Source: Levilactobacillus huananensis (GTDB taxonomy: Bacteria; Bacillota; Bacilli; Lactobacillales; Lactobacillaceae). Taken from it: a DNA stretch of 64,000 bases. The notes beneath the pieces are model-generated. The model was not told the origin of the DNA. It made no database searches and saw only the letters and a list, made by a program, of their open reading frames with translations. The DNA lies in assembly GCF_003946145.1 (NCBI RefSeq), contig NZ_RHOC01000001.1, positions 124,001 through 188,000 of the forward strand, read 5' to 3'. The position numbers and the translations under genes were made by a program. Positions 18,599 to 28,123 of the stretch are shown in pieces. Each line of letters opens with the position of its first letter. Position 1 is the stretch's first letter.

Positions 18599-18605
18599 AG
18601 GACAC

Positions 18606-18645
18606 AAAAAAGGGGATCGACCAAAAGGTCGACCCCCTTATTGCA
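18606..18645 (-). terminator. Intrinsic terminator of rpsT, shared with holA
   Basis: A 13-bp stem with one mismatch (AAGGGG.TCGACC/GGTCGA.CCCCTT) has a long T run on the minus strand, so it ends rpsT. In the plus direction the T run is weak. Confidence 0.85.
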
Positions 18646-18670
18646 TCATCTAATCAGGTTGATTAATTGA

Positions 18671-18925
18671 TTACTTGGCAAGGCGTGCAGCCATCCGTGA
18701 CTTGTCACGGGAAGCCTTGTTACGCTTGATCAAGCCCTTTGAAGCGGCATGGTCAACAGCAGCACTTGCTTGACGGTATAAGTCTTCAACGTTGTCGGCA
18801 CCGGCCGTCTTGGCCTGTTCGAAACGCTTTACGGCAGTCCGCATTGCGCTCATTTGAGCGGCGTTACGTTCGTTGGCCTTGACGTTGGTCTTGGCACGTT
18901 CGATTGCTGATTTAATAATTGGCAT
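18671..18925 (-). CDS. rpsT: 30S ribosomal protein S20
   Basis: A small basic helical protein that binds 16S rRNA early in 30S assembly. The 84 residues are [13 protein letters not shown] at the N-terminus and [21 protein letters not shown] at the C-terminus, typical S20. The frame extends upstream, but the ATG at 18925 has a perfect GGAGGTGAA RBS 7 nt before it. It is monocistronic, with its own promoter and terminator. Confidence 0.97.
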   Translation of the reverse strand: MPIIKSAIERAKTNVKANERNAAQMSAMRTAVKRFEQAKTAGADNVEDLYRQASAAVDHAASKGLIKRNKASRDKSRMAARLAK

Positions 18926-18984
18926 GAAAATTTCACCTCCGAATGAGAAATCCTGTACCGGAAATCTTAATTTCAACGTATGTA

Positions 18985-19013
18985 ATTATACAGAATCCAC
19001 AGACTGATTGCAA
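18985..19013 (-). promoter_or_regulatory. rpsT promoter
   Basis: On the minus strand: TTGCAA (19008-19013), a 17-nt spacer and TATAAT (18985-18990), about 60 nt before the start codon. Confidence 0.75.
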
Positions 19014-19071
19014 TAGGTTGTGTCGATAAATGTAAAGTAATTTTACTTGATAGGCATTGCACGGAAAAAAC

Positions 19072-19100
19072 TTGCTATTTAACCGACAATTAAGTATGAT
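19072..19100 (+). promoter_or_regulatory. rpsO promoter
   Basis: TTGCTA (19072-19077), a 17-nt spacer and TATGAT (19095-19100). It leaves a leader of about 95 nt before rpsO, where S15 autoregulation could act; I could not identify a specific S15-binding fold. Confidence 0.65.
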
Positions 19101-19201
19101 AGGTAACTGTGCTAAGCACAAACCCTTAACTTAGTTGATTCGCCGGCCACCGACGGTTTACTCAGTTTTGGGCACTTATTTTGAAGGGTGGTACATTTAC
19201 C

Positions 19202-19471
19202 ATGGCTATTAGTCAAGCAAAGAAAAACGAAATTATCAAGCAATACGCACGTCACGAAGGCGACACTGGTTCTACTGAAGTTCAAGTTGCCGTTTTAACC
19301 GCTGATATCAACGAAATCAACGTGCACATGCAAAATCACCGTAAGGATTACCATTCCCAACGTGGTTTGATGAAGAAGATTGGTCACCGTCGTAACTTAA
19401 TCAGTTACTTACGTAAGACTGATGTTCAACGTTACCGTGAATTAATCAAGAGCTTGGGCTTACGTCGTTAA
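19202..19471 (+). CDS. rpsO: 30S ribosomal protein S15
   Basis: An 89-residue primary binder of the 16S rRNA central domain. The sequence has the S15 hallmarks [30 protein letters not shown] and RRNLISYLR. The frame starts earlier with TTG at 19181, but the ATG at 19202 ([10 protein letters not shown]) is the true start, about 10 nt behind AAGGGTGG. In many Firmicutes pnp follows rpsO; here the next gene is an RNase J instead. Confidence 0.97.
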   Translation: MAISQAKKNEIIKQYARHEGDTGSTEVQVAVLTADINEINVHMQNHRKDYHSQRGLMKKIGHRRNLISYLRKTDVQRYRELIKSLGLRR

Positions 19472-19486
19472 TTCGATGCGCCTTGG

Positions 19487-19524
19487 AGGTTCGTTTCCTA
19501 ATTATTGGGAAACGAACCTTTTTT
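19487..19524 (+). terminator. Intrinsic terminator of rpsO
   Basis: AGGTTCGTTTCC pairs with GGAAACGAACCT (12 bp), followed by a T run. Confidence 0.92.
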
Positions 19525-19688
19525 GATCGGGTTTGGCGACATAGTTCTGTAATCGCACAAAGTATGGTAAACTGAAAGAAGTTTAATCACGGACGAATCT
19601 GGGCTAAACGGCCCATATGAAAATAGTAATTACGAGTTAATCGTAAATAAATTAGATTATAGTAGAGAAACTTACTTGAGGTGAACTT

Positions 19689-21539
19689 ATGAGTGCAAAG
19701 ATCAAAATTATTCCGTTCGGCGGTGTCCGCGAGAACGGGAAGAACATGTATGCCGTCGACGTTAACGGTAGTATTTATATTTTAGATTGTGGGTTAAAGT
19801 ACCCCGAAAATGAATTGTTAGGAATTGACGTGGTGATTCCCGATTGGAATTACCTACGGGAGAATAAGGATCGTATTGTGGCGGTCTTCTTAACTCACGG
19901 CCATGCCGATGCAATCGGGGCGTTACCGTACTTCCTGACGGAATTCAATGTGCCTGTCTTCGGTTCTGAAATGACCGTGGCTTTGGCCAAAATTGATGTC
20001 GCAACTGAACCCAAACTTAAGAATTACGATGATTTTCATGTGGTTGACGAAAAGACTGAGATTGACTTCGGTGACGTTGTCGTTTCCTTCTTCTCAACAA
20101 CGCATTCAATTCCTGAATCCATGGGAATTGTCTTGAAGACTGATGAAGGTCAGATTGTCTATACGGGTGACTTTAAGTTTGACCAGACGGCCAAGCCAGG
20201 TTATCAAACGGACTACGCACGCTTAGGGGCTATCGGTCAGGCCGGTGTTTTAGCCTTGCTGAGTGACTCCGCTAATGCGGAAAATCCGGCTATGAACGCC
20301 TCTGAACAGACTATTGCGGAAGACATTGAAGAAACCTTTAACTACCGTGAGGGTCGGATTGTGGTGGCCTGTGTTGCCTCCAACATTCTCCGGATTCAAC
20401 AAGTCTTCGATGCTGCGGCTAAAACCGGTCGTAAGGTTTGCCTGACGGGCCAAGATTTGGAAAAAATTGTCCACACGGCAATGAAGCTCGGCAAGTTGTC
20501 CTTTGATGACGACCTGCTGGTGACGCCAGAACAATTGGGTAGCTTGAAGCCTGATGAAACGGTTGTGCTCCAAACGGGTAAGATGGGTGAGCCTATCAAG
20601 GCCATTCAACGTATGGCAAACAAGCAAGAAAAGACGTTCAATATTCAAGAGGGTGATTTGGTCTACATCACCACGACGCCTTCTCACGCCATGGACACGA
20701 CAGTTGCCCAGACCCGTGATATGATTTATCGTGCCGGGGGGGAAGTTAAGGCCATTTCTGATGACTTAAACTCCTCTGGACACGCTTATAAGCGCGACCT
20801 TCAACTGATGCTGAACTTGATGAAACCGAAGTATTTGGTTCCGATTCAAGGGGAGTACCGGTTACTGAACGCCCATGCTAACGCTGCCATGGAGCTGGGA
20901 ATTCCAGCTGAACACATCTTTATCCTGGCCAAGGGGGATGTGCTGACTTATAGCAACGGCAAGATTGGTCTAGGCGAAGGTATCGACGTTAGCGATACCA
21001 TGATTGATGGGATCGGAGTCGGTGATATTGGAAATATCGTCTTACGTGATCGAAAAGTTCTGGCCGATGATGGTATCTTCATCGCGGTTGTGACAATTGA
21101 TCGTAAGAAGAAACAGATTGTGGCGGAACCTAAGATTACCTCGCGTGGATTTGTCTACGTTAAGGCCAACAAGGACTTAATGCAGGAGAGTGCCAACATC
21201 ATTAGCAAGGCGGTTCAAAACAACTTGGATAACAAGGAGTTTGATTGGGGCCACTTAAAACAAGATGTTCGGGAACACTTGAGTCACTATCTCTTTGAAC
21301 AAACGCATCGTCGTCCAGTAATCTTACCAGTTATTATGGAAGTGAACCAACACCATCGGCGGAGTGGAAACAAGGAGAAGACCGGCGCTAAGCCTAAGCA
21401 GCAGCCAAAGGCTAAGAAGGCTCCGGTCAGTGTGAAATCCGATTCAGCAACGAAGGCACAGAAGCCAAATCACAAGGCACATCGCAATCGTAAGCGTCGG
21501 CGGGCGGCTAAACCAGCTGAGACGACGGACAACAAGTAA
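19689..21539 (+). CDS. rnjB: RNase J family protein, J2-type with degenerate active site
   Basis: A beta-CASP metallo-beta-lactamase ribonuclease. In RNase J1 the metal motif is HxHxDH; here it reads HGHADA (residues 70-75), so the last His is lost. The later His in the HGEYR motif is Gln (QGEYR, from residue 387). Other elements remain: HSIPESMGI, YTGDFKFDQT, SSGHAYKRD. This pattern matches RNase J2, a poorly active partner of RNase J1. The C-terminal 60 residues form a basic Lys/Arg-rich tail. ATG follows GAGGTGAAC. The position behind rpsO agrees with rnjB; rnjA is not in this window. Confidence 0.85.
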   Translation: MSAKIKIIPFGGVRENGKNMYAVDVNGSIYILDCGLKYPENELLGIDVVIPDWNYLRENKDRIVAVFLTHGHADAIGALPYFLTEFNVPVFGSEMTVALAKIDVATEPKLKNYDDFHVVDEKTEIDFGDVVVSFFSTTHSIPESMGIVLKTDEGQIVYTGDFKFDQTAKPGYQTDYARLGAIGQAGVLALLSDSANAENPAMNASEQTIAEDIEETFNYREGRIVVACVASNILRIQQVFDAAAKTGRKVCLTGQDLEKIVHTAMKLGKLSFDDDLLVTPEQLGSLKPDETVVLQTGKMGEPIKAIQRMANKQEKTFNIQEGDLVYITTTPSHAMDTTVAQTRDMIYRAGGEVKAISDDLNSSGHAYKRDLQLMLNLMKPKYLVPIQGEYRLLNAHANAAMELGIPAEHIFILAKGDVLTYSNGKIGLGEGIDVSDTMIDGIGVGDIGNIVLRDRKVLADDGIFIAVVTIDRKKKQIVAEPKITSRGFVYVKANKDLMQESANIISKAVQNNLDNKEFDWGHLKQDVREHLSHYLFEQTHRRPVILPVIMEVNQHHRRSGNKEKTGAKPKQQPKAKKAPVSVKSDSATKAQKPNHKAHRNRKRRRAAKPAETTDNK

Positions 21540-21546
21540 ATAAATG

Positions 21547-21580
21547 ACGGACCGAGACCGCTAAGGCGTCGGTCCGTTTT
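21547..21580 (+). terminator. Intrinsic terminator of rnjB
   Basis: ACGGACCGA/TCGGTCCGT, a 9-bp perfect stem followed by a short T run (TTTT). Confidence 0.75.
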
Positions 21581-21612
21581 GGATCACAAAAAATAATTGG
21601 GAGGAAACCGAG

Positions 21613-22569
21613 ATGGGAGATTTTTCTAGTCCGGCGGCCAAAGAGCAGGCTCTAAAAGCGGCCAGGGCAGCTGCTAAGGCGGAACATTGGTCAATAGCAG
21701 CGAGTCAGTTTGAAGCCGTCTACGCCGAAGAACAGACACCAGAATTGAATCGTGAGCTGGTTGACAGCCTCTATCACAATGAGCAATATTTAAGGGCGGA
21801 ACAGTATGCCGCGGAAATGGACGCCGCCTACCTGTCTTCACAAGCCGATTTTAATCTGCGACTGGTTGTGGCCTTGAAGAACCGGCAATTTATCTTCGCT
21901 CGTGAGTTCTGCGCGTTATCAGCTGCGGCGGATTGGCGAGACCAAGGATTGTCCCAGATCATTCAGGCAGAGGATGAGTCCCGAACGACATTGGCGACGA
22001 CGCAACGGTTGCTAGCTAAGCAGTTTGCCCATTTAGGGGATGTTTCCTTTGGTGAACAGCGTCAACGACTAGAACAGGCACGTCAATTGCCACTCAAAGA
22101 ATTTATGCAGAGTGTTCAATATTTGCTGGTTGATCCATTTCTTCATCCACTGATCCGTGCAACGTTGTTGGAAGAACTCTTACGCTTGCGGGTCAAGGCA
22201 ACAGTTAAGCTCCAGTGGCTGGATGAGCAGATGTACACGATCGATACGGCAGACCTGCAACCGGTGAACGCTAGTCGGGCTGCTGCGGGAATTCGATCGT
22301 ATTTTCAGGAAGATCTCGGCCAACGGGACCCTATGATGGCAGCCAACGCTCAACAGACAGTGACCTTGCAACTCATGATGCTGTATCCGTTTATTGATAA
22401 GGTTGTGACCCAGCCCACGAGTTGGGCTCGTCTGGTAGCGGGGGAGGATCTACCACCAGAGGTTACAGCGGACGAAAAAAACGACATGATCGCTTGGCAG
22501 CAGCGTCTTAACCGCTTTATGGCTGAACTGTTTGGGCCACTTAACGGTGAAAATGCTGAAAAACCGTAA
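21613..22569 (+). CDS. Uncharacterised TPR-like helical repeat protein
   Basis: A 318-residue, acidic, soluble protein with no signal peptide or membrane segment. The N-terminal 100 residues show TPR-like alternation of small and aromatic residues (AEHWSIAASQFEAVYAEEQ; SLYHNEQYLRAEQYAAEM), suggesting two or three repeats. The C-terminal half is helical with no motif I recognise. Its place between the RNase J gene and tuf is what I would expect for a lactobacillus-specific TPR protein. It has a strong RBS (gggaggaaac). A binding or scaffold role is only inference. Confidence 0.75.
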   Translation: MGDFSSPAAKEQALKAARAAAKAEHWSIAASQFEAVYAEEQTPELNRELVDSLYHNEQYLRAEQYAAEMDAAYLSSQADFNLRLVVALKNRQFIFAREFCALSAAADWRDQGLSQIIQAEDESRTTLATTQRLLAKQFAHLGDVSFGEQRQRLEQARQLPLKEFMQSVQYLLVDPFLHPLIRATLLEELLRLRVKATVKLQWLDEQMYTIDTADLQPVNASRAAAGIRSYFQEDLGQRDPMMAANAQQTVTLQLMMLYPFIDKVVTQPTSWARLVAGEDLPPEVTADEKNDMIAWQQRLNRFMAELFGPLNGENAEKP

Positions 22570-22586
22570 ATTCACGCAGATTTTAG

Positions 22587-22615
22587 TTTACAAATAATTC
22601 TGCAGCATATATACT
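22587..22615 (+). promoter_or_regulatory. Upstream promoter of tuf (P1)
   Basis: TTTACA (22587-22592), a 17-nt spacer and TATACT (22610-22615), about 135 nt before tuf. Confidence 0.6.
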
Positions 22616-22647
22616 AGTCAAGGATTCTTTTTTGGGAGGGTTCCAGC

Positions 22648-22676
22648 TTTCCCTTTCTGAAAAGAAGTAGTATAAT
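22648..22676 (+). promoter_or_regulatory. Proximal promoter of tuf (P2)
   Basis: A consensus TATAAT (22671-22676) with a poor -35 (TTTCCC at 22648), 75 nt before tuf. Confidence 0.5.
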
Positions 22677-22750
22677 TTTACGCAAAGGGTGATTGATTTT
22701 CGAGAGAGAGTCAAGCGTTCTTAGCGATAAAATACAGGAGGGTTTCATTA

Positions 22751-23941
22751 ATGGCTGAAAAAGAACATTATGAAAGAACTAAACCCCATGTAAATATTGG
22801 TACTATTGGCCATATTGACCATGGGAAAACGACGTTAACTGCTGCAATCACTAAGGTACTTGCTAGCAAAGGTTTAGCAAAGGCCGAAGATTACGCTGAT
22901 ATCGATGCAGCTCCAGAAGAACGTGAACGTGGTATCACGATCAACACTGCTCACGTTGAATATGAAACTGAAAAGCGTCACTATGCGCATATCGATGCCC
23001 CAGGACACGCTGACTACATCAAGAACATGATTACTGGTGCTGCCCAAATGGACGGTGCTATCTTGGTTGTTGCCGCAACTGATGGTCCTATGCCACAAAC
23101 GCGTGAACACATTTTGCTTGCCCGCCAAGTGGGTGTTGACTACATCGTTGTCTTCTTAAACAAGACTGACCTTGTTGACGATGACGAATTGGTTGACTTA
23201 GTTGAAATGGAAGTTCGTGAGTTACTTTCAGAATACGATTACCCTGGTGACGACATTCCAGTTGTCCGCGGTTCTGCTTTGAAGGCACTCGAAGGCGACG
23301 AAGAACAAGAAAAGGTTATCCTTCACTTGATGGACATTGTGGATGATTACATCCCAACTCCAGAACGTGAAAACGACAAGCCATTCTTGATGCCAGTTGA
23401 AGACGTCTTCACGATCACTGGTCGTGGGACTGTTGCTTCTGGTCGTATCGACCGTGGGATGGTCAAGGTCGGTGACGAAGTTGAAATCGTTGGTTTACAT
23501 GACGACGTATTGAAGACGACTGTTACTGGTCTTGAAATGTTCCGTAAGACGTTGGACCTTGGTGAAGCCGGGGATAACGTTGGTGCCTTGCTTCGTGGTG
23601 TTAACCGCGACCAAGTTGTGCGTGGACAAGTTTTGGCAAAGCCAGGCTCGATCCAAACCCACAAGAAGTTCAAGGGTGAAGTCTACATCTTGAGCAAAGA
23701 AGAAGGTGGCCGTCATACGCCATTCTTCTCAAACTACCGTCCACAATTCTACTTCCACACCACTGATATCACTGGTGTTATTGAATTGCCTGATGGCGTT
23801 GAAATGGTTATGCCTGGTGATAACGTGACGTTCACTGTTGAACTGATCCAACCAGCTGCCATTGAAAAGGGTACTAAGTTCACTGTCCGTGAAGGTGGCC
23901 ACACTGTTGGTGCCGGTACTGTTACGGAAATTGACGACTAA
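22751..23941 (+). CDS. tuf: Translation elongation factor Tu
   Basis: A GTPase that delivers aminoacyl-tRNA to the ribosome. G1 is GHIDHGKT (20-27), G2 is RGITI, G3 is DAPGHADY and G4 is NKTD. Domains II and III are complete to [10 protein letters not shown] at residue 396. Codon use is strongly biased (GGT, CGT, GAA, AAC), as expected for a very highly expressed gene. It is monocistronic, with two likely promoters and a strong terminator. Confidence 0.98.
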   Translation: MAEKEHYERTKPHVNIGTIGHIDHGKTTLTAAITKVLASKGLAKAEDYADIDAAPEERERGITINTAHVEYETEKRHYAHIDAPGHADYIKNMITGAAQMDGAILVVAATDGPMPQTREHILLARQVGVDYIVVFLNKTDLVDDDELVDLVEMEVRELLSEYDYPGDDIPVVRGSALKALEGDEEQEKVILHLMDIVDDYIPTPERENDKPFLMPVEDVFTITGRGTVASGRIDRGMVKVGDEVEIVGLHDDVLKTTVTGLEMFRKTLDLGEAGDNVGALLRGVNRDQVVRGQVLAKPGSIQTHKKFKGEVYILSKEEGGRHTPFFSNYRPQFYFHTTDITGVIELPDGVEMVMPGDNVTFTVELIQPAAIEKGTKFTVREGGHTVGAGTVTEIDD

Positions 23942-23962
23942 TTTTAATTAGTTCTATCCTGA

Positions 23963-23997
23963 AAAAGGTTGAAAAGTCTGACTTTTCAACCTTTTTT
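23963..23997 (+). terminator. Intrinsic terminator of tuf
   Basis: AAGGTTGAAAAGT/ACTTTTCAACCTT, a 13-bp perfect stem with a 3-nt loop and a T run. Confidence 0.95.
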
Positions 23998-24246
23998 GTT
24001 GTCCTGAGAAATTCTAAAAAGATTTGATAGTAATCGGTTTCACCATAAATTGTGGCATCTGTGACGGCCTAAACCGGTTTTCACGAGACGCCAGCTACAA
24101 TTTGCGGTAAAATGTTTAAGGAACGCCCGTCATTTGCGGGCTTTCGACAAAAACCATTTTACAATTTGGGTAGCATAAGGTACACTTATACAGTATGCAA
24201 TTGATAGAATTGTAAATAGTAATATCTTCATTTCGGAGGGAAAATA
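23998..24246 (+). promoter_or_regulatory. Long structured intergenic region upstream of tig
   Basis: Between the tuf terminator and tig there is no gene. It holds interleaved inverted and direct repeats: AAATTGTGGC near 24044 with GCTACAATTT near 24091, and GTAAAATG near 24107 with CATTTTAC near 24155, with a small GCCCG/CGGGC hairpin between the latter two. ACAATTTGCGG and ACAATTTGGG form a direct repeat. A promoter lies at 24158-24186. The role of the repeats is unknown. Confidence 0.5.
24158..24186 (+). promoter_or_regulatory. tig promoter
   Basis: TTTACA (24158-24163), a 17-nt spacer and TACACT (24181-24186), 60 nt before tig. Confidence 0.6.
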
Positions 24247-25554
24247 ATGGCTGCAAAGTTTGAAAAAAAGGGCACTAATCAAGGCGAACTAACCTTTGAA
24301 ATTGCTCCTGATAAGATTAACGAAGGCTTGGACAAAGCTTTCCAACGGACTAAGAAGAACTTATCCATTCCTGGTTTCCGTAAGGGCCGGGTTCCACGTC
24401 AGGTCTTCAACCAAATGTATGGTGAAGAAGCCCTCTACCAAGACGCTTTAAACATCGTCTTGCCAGAAGCTTATGACGAAGCTATCAAAGAAGTTAACAT
24501 CGAACCAGTGGACCAACCACAAATCGATGTACAATCGATGCAAAAGGGTCAAACTTGGGTTCTGAAGGCCGTTGTTACGGTTAAGCCAGATGTTAAGTTG
24601 GGCGAATACAAGGGCTTGAGCGTAACTAAGCAAAACACCCGTGTTTACCAAAAAGACATCGATGCTGAAATCGAAAAGCAACGTCAACAACAAGCTGAAT
24701 TAGTACTTAAGGAAGATGAAGCCGCTGCTAAGGGCGACACTGTTGTAATTGACTTCGACGGTTACGTTGATGGCAAACAATTCGATGGTGGTAAGGCTGA
24801 CAACTACTCCCTGGAATTAGGTTCTAACTCCTTCATCCCTGGCTTCGAAGACCAATTAGTTGGTCACAAGGCTGGCGAAGATGTTGATGTTAAGGTAACC
24901 TTCCCTAAGGATTACCAAGCCGAAGACTTACGTGACAAGGAAGCCACTTTCAAGGTTACTATCCACGAAGTTAAGGAAAAGCAATTACCAGAATTAGATG
25001 ATGAATTCGCTAAGGATGTTGACGAAGATGTTGACAGCCTTGAAGAACTTCAAGCTAAGACTAAGGACCAACTGAAGGAACAAAAGACTTCAGCTGCTCA
25101 CAATGCAATTGAAGACGAAGCCATCAGCGAAGCTGTTGACAACGCTGAAATTGCTGACGTCCCAGAGGCTATGCTGAAGGATGACGTTAACCGTCAAATG
25201 GACCAATACCTTGCCAACATGCAACAACAAGGTATTGAACCTAAGATGTACTTCCAGTTAACTGGAACGACTGAAGATGACTTGCGTAAGCAATTCACTG
25301 ACGGTGCTGAAAAGCGGGTTAAGACTAACTTGGTTCTTGAAGCCGTCGTTGAAGCTGAAAAGATCGAACCTTCAGAAGACGAAGTTGCTGCTGAAGTTAA
25401 GGACTTGGCTAGCCAATACGGTATGGAAGAAAGCGCCGTTCGTAACGCTCTGTCTGACGACATGTTAAAGCATGATATCGCCATCAAGAGCGCCGTTGAC
25501 TTGATTGCCGACTCTGCTAAGCAAGACAAGAAGAAAGACGACGACAAGGACTAA
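24247..25554 (+). CDS. tig: Trigger factor, ribosome-bound chaperone and prolyl isomerase
   Basis: Binds ribosomal protein L23 at the exit tunnel and folds nascent chains. The ribosome-binding signature GFRKGRVP is at residues 43-50. The FKBP-type prolyl isomerase domain (about 160-245) includes [17 protein letters not shown] and [12 protein letters not shown]. The C-terminal helical chaperone arms follow, ending in a Lys/Asp-rich tail. At 435 residues it is normal. It lies upstream of clpX, as in many Firmicutes, and has its own terminator. Confidence 0.97.
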   Translation: MAAKFEKKGTNQGELTFEIAPDKINEGLDKAFQRTKKNLSIPGFRKGRVPRQVFNQMYGEEALYQDALNIVLPEAYDEAIKEVNIEPVDQPQIDVQSMQKGQTWVLKAVVTVKPDVKLGEYKGLSVTKQNTRVYQKDIDAEIEKQRQQQAELVLKEDEAAAKGDTVVIDFDGYVDGKQFDGGKADNYSLELGSNSFIPGFEDQLVGHKAGEDVDVKVTFPKDYQAEDLRDKEATFKVTIHEVKEKQLPELDDEFAKDVDEDVDSLEELQAKTKDQLKEQKTSAAHNAIEDEAISEAVDNAEIADVPEAMLKDDVNRQMDQYLANMQQQGIEPKMYFQLTGTTEDDLRKQFTDGAEKRVKTNLVLEAVVEAEKIEPSEDEVAAEVKDLASQYGMEESAVRNALSDDMLKHDIAIKSAVDLIADSAKQDKKKDDDKD

Positions 25555-25576
25555 TTAGTCTGTAAGTATATGTCTT

Positions 25577-25610
25577 GACCGGGATGACAGTCATTGTTGT
25601 CCCGGTTTTT
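25577..25610 (+). terminator. Intrinsic terminator of tig
   Basis: ACCGGGA.GACA/TGTTGTCCCGGT stem with internal mismatch, then five T residues. Confidence 0.88.
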
Positions 25611-25671
25611 GTCTCTAGAGACCGAAGGCAGGGTCACCTGAGGCGAATTGATTTTCTATCATCGTAAACTG

Positions 25672-25680
25672 TGGTATAGT
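25672..25680 (+). promoter_or_regulatory. clpX promoter (extended -10)
   Basis: TGGTATAGT is an extended -10 at 25672-25680. The -35 (TTTTCT at 25652) is weak. No CtsR-like heptad repeat was recognised. Confidence 0.5.
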
Positions 25681-25776
25681 ACCCAAATGATAGGAATTCT
25701 GGTTAGTTCATCAGGTTTACTGACCAAGGTAGGCAAACTGATTTAGGCTTAAGCCTGGAGAGAAAGGGTGAGTTGA

Positions 25777-27030
25777 TTGTTTGAAAACACCGAAACAGAA
25801 GGCCCAGTGACCTGCTCGTTTTGTGGTAAGTCACAGGATCAAGTCAAGAAGATCGTTGCGGGCCCAGGTGTTTACATCTGTAACGAATGTATTGACCTTT
25901 GTAAGGAAATCATTGACGAAGAATTTAGCCAAGATACAGCGGCAACGACTCTCGAAGTTCCAACGCCAGCTGATATTGTAAACACACTCGACCAGTATGT
26001 CATCGGTCAGAATGAAGCCAAGCGGACTCTCTCCGTAGCGGTTTACAACCACTACAAGCGGGTTAACGAAATGGCTCAGGCTGAAGATGATGGTCCCGAA
26101 CTGCAGAAGAGTAATATCGCGGTTATCGGACCTACTGGATCTGGGAAGACTTATCTGGCTCAGAGCCTGGCAAAGATCTTAAATGTGCCATTCGCCATTG
26201 CCGACGCCACGACATTAACCGAAGCTGGTTACGTGGGTGAAGACGTCGAAAACATCCTATTGAAGCTTCTCCAAAGCGCCGACTATGACGTGGAACGGGC
26301 CGAAAAGGGAATTATTTACATTGATGAAATTGATAAGATTGCCAAGAAGTCGGAAAATGTTTCCATCACGCGCGATGTTTCCGGTGAAGGGGTCCAACAG
26401 GCTCTTTTGAAGATCTTGGAAGGGACCATTGCGAATGTGCCACCTCAGGGTGGACGTAAGCATCCTCAACAGGAATTCATTCAAATCGATACAACGAACA
26501 TTTTGTTCATCGTTGGTGGGGCATTTGATGGCATTGATGGTATTGTTAAGCGTCGTTTGGGTGATCAGACGATTGGCTTCGGTGCTGACAGTAAGGAACA
26601 GACGGTCTTGGCTTCGGGCGACAGCTTGATGCAACACGTTATTCCTGAAGACCTTTTGCAATTCGGATTGATTCCTGAATTTATTGGTCGTCTGCCAATC
26701 CTGACAGCGCTCGAAAAGCTTGATGAAAGTGACTTGGTTCGTATCTTAACGGAACCTAAGAACGCCCTGGTTAAACAGTACGAAAAGTTACTGTCACTCG
26801 ATGGTGTTCAACTGGAATTCCAACCAGCAGCCTTGCGTGAAATGGCGAAGTTAGCCATTGCTCGTAATACTGGGGCTCGTGGATTGCGGTCAATCATCGA
26901 AGATGTCATGCGTGACATCATGTTTGATTTGCCAAGTCGTGATGACGTTGCCAAAGTGATTATTACTGCCAAGACGGTGACGGACCATGCCGAACCAGAG
27001 ATTGAATTAAAGGATCAAAAGGCGTCATAA
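25777..27030 (+). CDS. clpX: ATP-dependent Clp protease ATP-binding subunit ClpX
   Basis: An AAA+ unfoldase that feeds ClpP. The N-terminal zinc-binding domain has four cysteines (Cys13, Cys16, Cys35, Cys38; CSFC, CNEC). Walker A is GPTGSGKT, Walker B is IIYIDEID, and sensor 2 is in [13 protein letters not shown] at 25777 ([10 protein letters not shown]) is the start; GAAAGGGTG lies just before it. It is 417 residues and complete. clpP is not in this window. It is followed by a terminator before ysxC. Confidence 0.96.
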   Translation: MFENTETEGPVTCSFCGKSQDQVKKIVAGPGVYICNECIDLCKEIIDEEFSQDTAATTLEVPTPADIVNTLDQYVIGQNEAKRTLSVAVYNHYKRVNEMAQAEDDGPELQKSNIAVIGPTGSGKTYLAQSLAKILNVPFAIADATTLTEAGYVGEDVENILLKLLQSADYDVERAEKGIIYIDEIDKIAKKSENVSITRDVSGEGVQQALLKILEGTIANVPPQGGRKHPQQEFIQIDTTNILFIVGGAFDGIDGIVKRRLGDQTIGFGADSKEQTVLASGDSLMQHVIPEDLLQFGLIPEFIGRLPILTALEKLDESDLVRILTEPKNALVKQYEKLLSLDGVQLEFQPAALREMAKLAIARNTGARGLRSIIEDVMRDIMFDLPSRDDVAKVIITAKTVTDHAEPEIELKDQKAS

Positions 27031-27055
27031 GGTTAGAAGCCACGTCATGTGGTGT

Positions 27056-27089
27056 GAGCGATCAGTCCCCGCGGGCTGACCGCTTTTTT
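27056..27089 (+). terminator. Intrinsic terminator of clpX
   Basis: GCG.TCAGTCC/GGGCTGA.CGC stem with one mismatch and a seven-T run. Confidence 0.88.
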
Positions 27090-27114
27090 ATGGTGTCATG
27101 GAAGCCGCGTCAGG

Positions 27115-27131
27115 GACGGGTTTAACCCGTC
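27115..27131. repeat. Perfect palindrome upstream of ysxC
   Basis: GACGGGTTTAACCCGTC is an 8-bp perfect inverted repeat around a single T, extended by TCA/TGA with a bulge. There is no T run, so it is not a terminator. It could be an operator or an RNA hairpin; the binder is unknown. Confidence 0.6.
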
Positions 27132-27179
27132 TGAGGGCATCGTCGTTGCCAGAAACTTTCCCAGTCGGACGACGTTCTG

Positions 27180-27188
27180 TGTTAGAAT
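27180..27188 (+). promoter_or_regulatory. Possible ysxC promoter (extended -10)
   Basis: TGTTAGAAT, an extended -10 at 27180-27188, 35 nt before the start codon. No convincing -35. Confidence 0.4.
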
Positions 27189-27222
27189 GATGAGAGATAT
27201 TTGGAGAGGATGACAGTAACCA

Positions 27223-27819
27223 ATGGAAGTCAATCACGTAGAATTAGTCATGAGTGCGGTTGATCCCGCCCAGTATCCCACGACAGGATACCCTGAGATT
27301 GCGTTTGTCGGTCGATCAAACGTAGGGAAATCGTCATTGACCAATGTGTTGATCAATCGACGCTCGTACGCTCGGACGTCGAGCCAACCCGGGAAGACCC
27401 AGACCCTGAATTTTTATAATGTCGAGGATCAGTTATATTTCGTCGACGTTCCCGGGTATGGTTACGCGAAAGTTTCAAAGGCTGCGCGTGAAAAGTGGGG
27501 ACACATGATCGAGACTTACTTGACGCAACGCGATCAATTACGTGGTGTCGTCTCTCTTGTTGACGCACGTCACGAGCCAACTGAAGCCGATGTTCAGATG
27601 TATCAGTGGTTAGCCTACTATGGTCTGCCGACGCTGATTGTTGCCACGAAGAGTGATAAGATCGCTCGAGGAAAGTGGAATCAGACAGTAAGCCAGATTA
27701 AGAAAGCCTTGAATTTACCTAGTACTGATAATATTGTGATGTTCTCCGCACCAAAGAAGATTGGCCAAGACACAATTTGGCAATGGATCGAAGAACAAGC
27801 CTTTGGGGAGGACGAATAG
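27223..27819 (+). CDS. ysxC: Ribosome biogenesis GTPase YsxC/EngB
   Basis: An essential TrmE-Era-EngA-YihA-Septin-type GTPase for 50S maturation. G1 is GRSNVGKS, G3 is DVPGYGYA, G4 is TKSDK and G5 is FSAPKK. At 198 residues it is full length. The order clpX-ysxC is conserved in Firmicutes. It is followed one base later by a MazG-like gene, so the two are probably co-transcribed. The start ATG follows AGAGGATG. Confidence 0.96.
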   Translation: MEVNHVELVMSAVDPAQYPTTGYPEIAFVGRSNVGKSSLTNVLINRRSYARTSSQPGKTQTLNFYNVEDQLYFVDVPGYGYAKVSKAAREKWGHMIETYLTQRDQLRGVVSLVDARHEPTEADVQMYQWLAYYGLPTLIVATKSDKIARGKWNQTVSQIKKALNLPSTDNIVMFSAPKKIGQDTIWQWIEEQAFGEDE

Positions 27820-27820
27820 T

Positions 27821-28120
27821 ATGGAATTTAATGACTATCAAAAAGCAGCTAATCGAACGTTGTATGGTAACGAACAGGTTCTAACAAACTGTGCCTTAGG
27901 TCTCGCCGGTGAGACTGGACAAGTCGTCGACCTCGTGAAAAACTATACCTTCCATGGCCAAGACTTGGACCACGATGCCATCGTTAAGGAAATGGGCGAC
28001 GTCCTCTGGTATCTGAGTCAGATTGCACAATGGTCTGACATTGATTTCGATGAAGTAGCCCAAGATAATATCAAACGGCTGAATGCCCGTTATCCACACG
28101 GCTATCAACCTAATCGGTAA
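27821..28120 (+). CDS. MazG-like nucleotide pyrophosphohydrolase family protein
   Basis: A 99-residue all-alpha protein. The MazG core GLAGETGQVVDLVKN and EMGDVLWYLSQIA is clear. The usual ExxE metal pair reads ETGQ, so the second Glu is replaced by Gln; the later ExxD (EMGD) is intact. Family members hydrolyse dNTPs or other NTPs to the monophosphate, but the changed ligand leaves activity uncertain. The frame runs into ysxC; the start is ATG 27821, after GGGGAGG. A strong terminator follows. Confidence 0.85.
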   Translation: MEFNDYQKAANRTLYGNEQVLTNCALGLAGETGQVVDLVKNYTFHGQDLDHDAIVKEMGDVLWYLSQIAQWSDIDFDEVAQDNIKRLNARYPHGYQPNR

Positions 28121-28123
28121 ATA

